Positions 13,948-19,039 of a stretch of 19,039 nt of DNA are shown in pieces; position 1 is the first letter of the stretch, and each line of letters begins with the position of its first letter. A program made the position numbers and the translations under genes. The notes under the pieces are model-generated. The model worked only from the letters and a program-made list of their open reading frames with translations, searched no databases and was not told the origin of the DNA. Source of the stretch: Streptomyces wedmorensis (lineage in GTDB: Bacteria; Actinomycetota; Actinomycetes; Streptomycetales; Streptomycetaceae); NCBI RefSeq assembly GCF_000716445.1, contig NZ_JNWK01000094.1, positions 1-19,039 of the forward strand, read 5' to 3'.

Positions 13948-16053
13948 ATGTCCGACGCCACCGCGGTTCCCACCCACTGCCCCTACTGCGCCCTGCAGTG
14001 CGGCATGTCGCTCCGCCCCACCGGCACCCCGGAGCTGCCCGCCGAGGTGGTCGAGCGGACCGACTTCCCCGTCAACCGGGGCGCGCTGTGCGGCAAGGGC
14101 CGCACCGCCCCCTCCGTACTCTCCTCCCGGGTCCGGCTCACCGAGCCCCTGGTCCGATGCCCTGACACGGGGGCCCTGCGGCCCGCGACCTGGGAGGAGG
14201 CACTCTCCGCCGTCGCCGGGGGGCTGTCCAGGACCCGCGCCGACCACGGTCCCGATGCCGTGGGGGTCTTCGGCGGCGGCGGCCTCACCAACGAGAAGGC
14301 GTACACCCTGGGCAAGTTCGCCCGGCTCGTCCTCGGCACCTCGCAGATCGACTACAACGGCCGCTTCTGCATGTCGTCCGCGGCCGCCGCGCACCAGCGG
14401 GCCTTCGGCCTCGACCGGGGACTCCCCTTCCCCCTGGAGGACATCCCGAAGACGGGCTGCGTGATCCTCGTCGGCTCCAACCTCGCCGAGACCATGCCGC
14501 CCGCGCTCCGCTACCTCACCGAGCTGCGGGAGAACGGCGGAAAACTGATCGTCGTCGACCCGCGCCGCACCCGCACCGCCGAGCAGGCCGACCTGCACCT
14601 CGCCCCGCGCCCCGGCACCGACCTCGCGCTCGCCCTCGGCATGCTCCACCTCGTGGTCGCCGAGGGACGCGTGGACGAGGAGTTCGTCGCCGCCCGCACC
14701 GACGGCTGGGCGGCCGCCCGCGCCGGAGCCATGTCGCACTGGCCCGAGCAGGTCGAGCGGATCACCGGCGTGTCCCTGCCGCGGCTGCGCGAGGCGGTCG
14801 CGATGTTCTGCGACGCCGAGACCGGCATGGTGCTCACCGCCCGCGGCCCCGAGCAGCAGTCCAAGGGCACCGACACCGTCGGCGCCTGGATCAACCTCTG
14901 CCTCGCCACCGGCAGGGCGGGCCGGCCGCTGAGCGGTTACGGCTGCCTCACCGGCCAGGGCAACGGCCAGGGCGGCCGCGAGCACGGCCAGAAGGCCGAC
15001 CAGCTGCCCGGCTACCGCAAGCTCGACGACCCGGCCGCCCGCGAGCACGTCGCCGGGGTCTGGGGGGTGGACCCGGAGACGCTGCCCGGGCCCGGGCGGA
15101 GCGCGTACGAGCTCCTCGACGCGCTCGGCGGCGACGTGAAGGCGCTGCTGCTGATGGGCTCCAACCCGGTGGTCTCGGCGCCCCGCGCCGCACACGTCGA
15201 GGGGCGGCTGCGGTCGCTCGACTTCCTCGCCGTCGCGGACGTGGTGCTCTCCGAGACCGCCGAACTCGCCGACGTCGTCCTGCCCGTGACCCAGTGGGCG
15301 GAGGAGACCGGCACCATGACCAACCTGGAGGGCCGGGTGCTGCTGCGCCGGCGGGCCCTCACTCCGCCCGGGGGCGTGCGCAGCGACCTGGAGGTGATGC
15401 ACGCGCTGGCCGGGCTGCTCGGCTGGGAGAAGGGCTTCCCCACCGACCCGGAGGAGGTCTTCGACGAGCTGCGGCGCGCCTCGGCGGGCGGCCCCGCCGA
15501 CTACGCGGGCATCAGCTACCGCCGCATCGAGGAGGAACAGGGCGTCTTCTGGCCCTGCCCGGAACCCGGGCACGCGGGGACGCCCCGGCTCTTCCTCGAC
15601 CGGTTCGCGACGCCCGACGGGCGCGCCCGGTTCGTGCCGGTCGTCCACCGGGCGGCGGCCGAGGAGACGGACGCCGAGTACCCGGTGGTCCTCACCACCG
15701 GACGGGTCGTGTCCCAGTACCAGTCGGGGGCGCAGACCCGGCGGGTCGACGAGCTGAACGCGGCGGCGCCCGGCCCCTTCGTGGAGCTCCACCCCCGGCT
15801 CGCCGAGCGGCTCGGGGTCGCCGAGGGCGAGCGGCTCGCGGTGGTCTCGCGGCGCGGCCGGGCGGTGGCGCCCGCCCGGATCACCCCGTCCATCCGCCCG
15901 GACACGGTCTTCATGCCGTTCCACTGGTACGGCGAGGGGCGGGCGAACACCCTGGTGAACCCGGCGCTCGACCCGGTCTCCCGGATGCCCGAGTTCAAGG
16001 TCTGCGCGGTCCGCCTGGAGCGTGCCGGGGACGCGGCGGCTACGGCCGGCTGA
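13948..16053 (+). CDS. nasA: Assimilatory nitrate reductase catalytic subunit (molybdopterin oxidoreductase)
   Basis: A 701-aa cytoplasmic Mo-bis-MGD enzyme reducing nitrate to nitrite. The N-terminal [4Fe-4S] site is C11-x2-C14-x3-C18-x29-C48 (HCPYCALQCGM and GALCGKGR). The probable Mo ligand is C141 in DYNGRFCMSSAAAAHQRAFG. MGD-binding signatures follow: ILVGSNLAETMPPALRYL, LIVVDPRRTRTAEQADLHL, GPEQQSKGTDTVGAWINLCLATG and GYGCLTGQGNGQGGREHGQKADQLPGYR, the last typical of NasA/NarB. The C-terminal MoCo-dinucleotide domain starts near 570 (VVLTTGRVVSQYQSGAQTRRV) and includes MPFHWYGEGRANTLVNPALDP. The length equals short NasA forms; there is no fused FAD or ferredoxin-reductase module, so a separate donor is required. 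The upstream box suggests GlnR control. Its last 14 bases overlap the end of the convergent CutA-GGCT gene. Confidence 0.95.
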   Translation: MSDATAVPTHCPYCALQCGMSLRPTGTPELPAEVVERTDFPVNRGALCGKGRTAPSVLSSRVRLTEPLVRCPDTGALRPATWEEALSAVAGGLSRTRADHGPDAVGVFGGGGLTNEKAYTLGKFARLVLGTSQIDYNGRFCMSSAAAAHQRAFGLDRGLPFPLEDIPKTGCVILVGSNLAETMPPALRYLTELRENGGKLIVVDPRRTRTAEQADLHLAPRPGTDLALALGMLHLVVAEGRVDEEFVAARTDGWAAARAGAMSHWPEQVERITGVSLPRLREAVAMFCDAETGMVLTARGPEQQSKGTDTVGAWINLCLATGRAGRPLSGYGCLTGQGNGQGGREHGQKADQLPGYRKLDDPAAREHVAGVWGVDPETLPGPGRSAYELLDALGGDVKALLLMGSNPVVSAPRAAHVEGRLRSLDFLAVADVVLSETAELADVVLPVTQWAEETGTMTNLEGRVLLRRRALTPPGGVRSDLEVMHALAGLLGWEKGFPTDPEEVFDELRRASAGGPADYAGISYRRIEEEQGVFWPCPEPGHAGTPRLFLDRFATPDGRARFVPVVHRAAAEETDAEYPVVLTTGRVVSQYQSGAQTRRVDELNAAAPGPFVELHPRLAERLGVAEGERLAVVSRRGRAVAPARITPSIRPDTVFMPFHWYGEGRANTLVNPALDPVSRMPEFKVCAVRLERAGDAAATAG

Positions 16054-16765
16054 ACCAGTCGCCGCTCTCGATGACCGGGCCGAGGGGCGCGTCCGGCGCC
16101 GCCAGGAACACCCAGGCGGAGACCCGGGCCCCGTCCCGTACCCGGACGACGTCCATCGCCACCCGCTCGTAGCCGACGGGCAGTTCGAGGCGGTCGAGCA
16201 GTCCGAACAGCTCGCCGTAGGAGCCGGGCGAGGGCGTGAGGAGGGTGCCGACGACCTGGCCGCCGTCCGCCGGGACGACGTACGGATAGCCGGGCCCGTC
16301 GTGCAGGACGGCCCCGTGCAGCACGGCGTCCGCCTCGGTGCCGATGCGGCCGGCGAGGAACCGGTCGTGGTTGTACGCGCCGGGGCGCAGCGTCCCGTAG
16401 ACGAAGAACGGCCGCTCGTCGTCCACCGGTGCGAGGCCCTCGATCGACGGAGCCGCCTCGGTCTCGCGGTCGACCCAGCGGGCGTAGCCCTCGCTGACCC
16501 GGGTCACCCGGGTGGCGAGGATCTCGGGCGTCTCGTAGTCGTGGGCGGCGAGGAGGTGGGACTCGAGGCCCGGGTAGCGAGCCTCGGTGGTCTTGAACAC
16601 GACCTCCCACTCCTCGGTGGTCTCGATCGCGCCCTGCCAGTGGTAGACGGAGGTGACGGGCCCCGAGATCTGCGCGCAGGCGGCGAGCCGGGCCTCGACG
16701 GCGCCGCGCGCCAGGGCCTCGGCCTTGGCGCGCGCGTCGGTGGTGGTGCGGACGGTGACGATCAC
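16040..16765 (-). CDS. CutA-gamma-glutamylcyclotransferase-like fusion protein
   Basis: A 241-aa two-domain protein. Residues 1-103 are CutA1 (divalent-cation tolerance family, trimeric): VEARLAACAQI, GPVTSVYHWQGAIETTEEWEVVFKTT, LLAAHDYETPEILATRV and YARWVDRET. After a short linker, residues 118-241 are a GGCT/AIG2-like domain: FFVYGTLRPGAYNH (substrate loop 123-129), GYPYVVPADGGQVVGTLL, LFGLLDRLELPVGYERVAMDVV. The Glu usually found in the VxGELY strand of active GGCTs is Thr174, so catalysis is uncertain. GTG at 16763-16765 overlaps the TGA of the ABC gene as GTGA, so it is translated with the exporter. CutA could begin only here, since no other start precedes its first strand. The 3' end overlaps nasA by 14 bases. 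No frameshift is needed to join the domains. Confidence 0.85.
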   Translation of the reverse strand: MIVTVRTTTDARAKAEALARGAVEARLAACAQISGPVTSVYHWQGAIETTEEWEVVFKTTEARYPGLESHLLAAHDYETPEILATRVTRVSEGYARWVDRETEAAPSIEGLAPVDDERPFFVYGTLRPGAYNHDRFLAGRIGTEADAVLHGAVLHDGPGYPYVVPADGGQVVGTLLTPSPGSYGELFGLLDRLELPVGYERVAMDVVRVRDGARVSAWVFLAAPDAPLGPVIESGDWFSRP

Positions 16766-18636
16766 GCCTTCACCGTACGGGCGAACTGGGCGTCGTGCAG
16801 CCGGGCGTACGCGCCGCCCGCGGCGAGGAGCTCCTCGTGGGTGCCCTGTTCGGCGATCGACCCGCCGTCCATCACCAGGATGGTGTCGGCGTCCCGGATC
16901 GTGGAGAGCCGGTGGGCGACGACGAAGCTGGTGCGGCCCGCGCGGAGCGAGGCCATGGCCTGCTGGACGAGGAGCTCGGTGCGGGTGTCGACGGAGCTGG
17001 TGGCCTCGTCGAGGACGAGGATCACCGGGTCGGACAGGAAGGCGCGGGCCAGGGTGACCAGCTGCTTCTCGCCGGCGCTGAGTCCTCCCCCGTCCTCGTC
17101 GAGGACGGTGTCGTAGCCGTCGGGCAGGGTGCGGACGAAGCGGTCGGCGTGCGCGGCCCGCGCGGCCGCGACGATCCGCTCCCGCGACACCTCGCCGGGC
17201 ACCCCGTAGGCGATGTTGTCGGCGATGGTGCCGCCGAAGAGCCAGGTGTCCTGGAGGACCATGCCGATGCCGGAGCGCAGCTCCTCGCGGGTCATCCCGG
17301 CGATGTCCACCCCGTCGAGGGTGATGCGGCCGCCGGTCACCTCGTGGAAGCGGAGGAGGAGGTTGACCAGGGTCGTCTTGCCGGCGCCGGTCGGGCCGAC
17401 GATGGCGACGGTCCGGCCCGGCTCCACGGTGAGCGACAGGTCCTCGATGAGCGGCTTGTCGGCCTCGTAGCGGAAGGCGGCCTTCTCGAAGGAGACCCGG
17501 CCGCGGAGCTCGGCGGGCCTCTCCGGCCGGGCCGGCTCGGGGGACTCCTCCTCGGCGTCGAGGAGGTCGAAGACCCGCTCGGCGGAGGCCACCCCGGACT
17601 GGAGGAGGTTGGCCATGGCGGCGACCTGGTTGATGGGGCCGTTGAAGTCGTACGAGTACTGGACGAACGCCTGGACGTCGCCGACGGTCAGGCTGCCGCT
17701 CGCCACCCGCAGGCCGCCGGCCACGGCGACGACGACGTAGTTGAGGTTCCCGACCAGGGTGAGGGCCGGCTGGATGAAGCCGGACACGAACTGGGCGCGG
17801 AAGCTCGCCCTGTACAGCTCCTCGCCGAGCTCGTCGAAGCGGCGGACGGCCTCGGCGCGGCGGCCGAAGGCGACGACCTCGGTGTGGCCGGTGATCATCT
17901 CCTCGACGTGGCTGCCGAGCCGGCCGGTGACCGCCCACTGCTTCACGAACTGCGGCTGGGCCCGCTTGCCGACGAAGGCGGCCACGGCGACCGAGACGGG
18001 CACGGTGGCGAGGGCGACGAGGGCGAGCACCGGGGAGATCCAGAACATCATCAGGAGGACGCCGACCAGGCTGAGCAGGGCGCGCGTCATCTGGCTGAAG
18101 GCCTGCTGGAGGGTCTGCGTGATGTTGTCGATGTCGTTGGTGGTGCGGGAGAGGACCTCGCCGCGCGGCTGCCCGTCCAGGTAGGTCAGGGGCAGCCGGG
18201 CCAGTTTGTGCTGGGCCCGCTCCCGGAGCCGGTGGCCGGCCCGCTGGACGACGGTGGTGGCGATCCTCAGCTGCACCCAGGTGAACAGCGACGAGCCGGC
18301 GACGACGGCGACGGAGAGGGCGAGGATCCGTCCGACGGCGGGGAAGTCGACGCCGCCGGCCCCGGTGACCCCGCCGACGACGAGGTCGGTGGCGCGGCCG
18401 AGGAGCAGCGGGCCGAGGACGGACAGGGCGACGGCCGTGCCGCCGGCGGCGACGACGGCGGCCAGGCGGGCCCGGTCGGGGGCGAGGGTGCGCAGCAGGC
18501 GGAGCCCGGAGGAGCGGAAGGACAGCGACCGTTCGAGCGACGGGGTGGCGAGGCCGGGGCCGCGCTGCGGCGGGGGTCCGGTGCGGGCGGGAGCGGCGGC
18601 GGGGCTCGGGGTGCGGGTCGCCGTGGCCGTGCTCAT
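16762..18636 (-). CDS. Heterodimeric ABC exporter subunit B' (membrane domain plus ATPase)
   Basis: A 624-aa half-transporter paralogous to 368-2308, reading the opposite way. The N-terminus (MSTATATRTPSPAAAPART) is a flexible Ala/Pro tail, followed by six helices and the coupling segment LPLTYLDGQPRGEVLSRTTNDIDNITQTLQQ. Walker A GPTGAGKT lies near residue 413, the degenerate signature LSAGEKQL near 518, Walker B VILVLDEATSSVD near 540 with the catalytic Glu, and the H-loop VAHRLSTIRDAD near 572. As in the left pair, it should supply the catalytic Walker site and the broken signature. The ATG (18634-18636) overlaps the stop of A' as ATGA, and its own stop overlaps the GTG of the CutA fusion, so three genes are translationally linked. 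The substrate is unknown. Confidence 0.95.
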   Translation of the reverse strand: MSTATATRTPSPAAAPARTGPPPQRGPGLATPSLERSLSFRSSGLRLLRTLAPDRARLAAVVAAGGTAVALSVLGPLLLGRATDLVVGGVTGAGGVDFPAVGRILALSVAVVAGSSLFTWVQLRIATTVVQRAGHRLRERAQHKLARLPLTYLDGQPRGEVLSRTTNDIDNITQTLQQAFSQMTRALLSLVGVLLMMFWISPVLALVALATVPVSVAVAAFVGKRAQPQFVKQWAVTGRLGSHVEEMITGHTEVVAFGRRAEAVRRFDELGEELYRASFRAQFVSGFIQPALTLVGNLNYVVVAVAGGLRVASGSLTVGDVQAFVQYSYDFNGPINQVAAMANLLQSGVASAERVFDLLDAEEESPEPARPERPAELRGRVSFEKAAFRYEADKPLIEDLSLTVEPGRTVAIVGPTGAGKTTLVNLLLRFHEVTGGRITLDGVDIAGMTREELRSGIGMVLQDTWLFGGTIADNIAYGVPGEVSRERIVAAARAAHADRFVRTLPDGYDTVLDEDGGGLSAGEKQLVTLARAFLSDPVILVLDEATSSVDTRTELLVQQAMASLRAGRTSFVVAHRLSTIRDADTILVMDGGSIAEQGTHEELLAAGGAYARLHDAQFARTVKA

Positions 18637-19039
18637 GCGGCTTCCTCCTCGGTGAGCTGGGAGAGGACGATCTCCCGGTAGGTGGCGTTGTCCCGCATGA
18701 GGGACGTGTGGGTGCCGGTGCCGACGGTCCGGCCCCGGTCGAGGACGACGATCCGGTCGGCGTCCCGGATGGTGGAGACGCGCTGGGCGACGATCACCAC
18801 GGTCGAGTCCGCCGTCTCCCGGGCCAGCGCGGCCCGGGGGCGGGCGACGAGGACCCGGGCGATGGCGAGCCGCTGCCGCTGTCCGCCGGAGAAGTTGGTG
18901 CCGCCCTGGGAGACGGGCGCGTCGAGCCTCCCGTCGAGGTCGCGTACGAAGTCGGCGGCCTGGGCGACCTCCAGGGCGTGCCAGAGTTCCTCGTCGGTGG
19001 CGTCGGGCTTGCCGTAGCGGAGGTTGGTGGCGACGGTCC
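18633..19039 (-). pseudogene. ABC exporter subunit A', C-terminal part, lacking Walker B and D-loop (5' truncated by window edge)
   Basis: This is the paralogue of the gene at 1-368, running off the right edge. The visible part has signature FSGGQRQRLAIARVLVARP, then jumps directly to RAALARETADSTVVIVAQRVSTIRDAD. The left copy has 20 residues between these points, containing Walker B (LFDD) and the D-loop (SALD). The C-terminus is complete (IVVLDRGRTVGTGTHTSLM, NATYREIVLSQLTEEEAA). The frame is kept: the loss is exactly 60 bp. A nucleotide-binding domain cannot fold normally without the Walker B strand, so the gene is either inactivated or mis-assembled. I call it a pseudogene only provisionally; the intact frame and coupled neighbour favour an assembly error. 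Confidence 0.6.
18941..19039 (-). repeat. Terminal inverted repeat, right copy (99 nt, exact)
   Basis: Partner of 1-99, inside subunit A'. The window stops exactly at the outer end of the repeat on both sides. Confidence 0.97.

Noticed and set aside
1..19039. Composite transposon or integron bounded by the 99-nt inverted repeats
   Set aside because: The repeats are internal coding sequence of ABC genes, there is no transposase, and the content is housekeeping chromosome.

Overview
The window is very GC-rich actinobacterial chromosomal DNA, almost certainly Streptomyces. Signs are the strong G/C bias at third codon positions, frequent GTG starts, dense ATGA/GTGA overlaps and the protein families present. 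From memory, the order ABC exporter pair, hrdA-type sigma factor, dnaG, dgt, sirohydrochlorin chelatase and nasA resembles the region around SCO2463-SCO2473 of S. coelicolor; I could not check this by alignment.

Layout. (1) 1-2308 (+): the end of one ABC-exporter half (A) and a complete partner (B), together a heterodimeric exporter. (2) 2343-3548 (+): a TerD-domain protein with a two-repeat C-terminal region, converging on the next block. (3) 9312 down to 3545 (-): dgt (dNTPase), an FAD/NAD(P)H ferredoxin-reductase-like enzyme, dnaG primase and a group-2 sigma factor. (4) 10510-9348 (-): a possible 51-codon small ORF coupled to a sirohydrochlorin chelatase whose N-terminus is encoded by a minisatellite. 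(5) 10743-12316: a YafJ-type class II glutamine amidotransferase (+) converging on a GNAT-like protein (-), with a short hairpin between. (6) 12392-16053 (+): an aquaporin-like channel, a SanA/DUF218 membrane protein and the assimilatory nitrate reductase nasA, which has a GlnR-like box upstream. (7) 19039 down to 16040 (-): a second heterodimeric ABC exporter (A' partial, B' complete) coupled to a CutA-gamma-glutamylcyclotransferase fusion.

Function. Three themes are interleaved: DNA replication and nucleotide-pool genes with a sigma factor; nitrate assimilation (nasA under probable GlnR control, plus a chelatase able to make the siroheme that nitrite reductase needs); and two paralogous exporters placed as mirror images.

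Main surprises. The first 99 bases equal the reverse complement of the last 99 exactly and diverge at base 100, which looks like a de Bruijn assembly boundary inside a repeated ABC gene. The two A-type ABC genes at the ends carry complementary in-frame deletions: 33 codons after the switch region on the left, and 20 codons including Walker B and the D-loop on the right. These are either assembly errors or decayed subunits. Also notable are the 30+15n bp minisatellite in the chelatase gene, a perfect 16-bp hairpin over the TerD start, and the CutA-GGCT fusion. I found no rRNA, tRNA, CRISPR array, insertion sequence or phage gene, and no clearly new multi-gene system.
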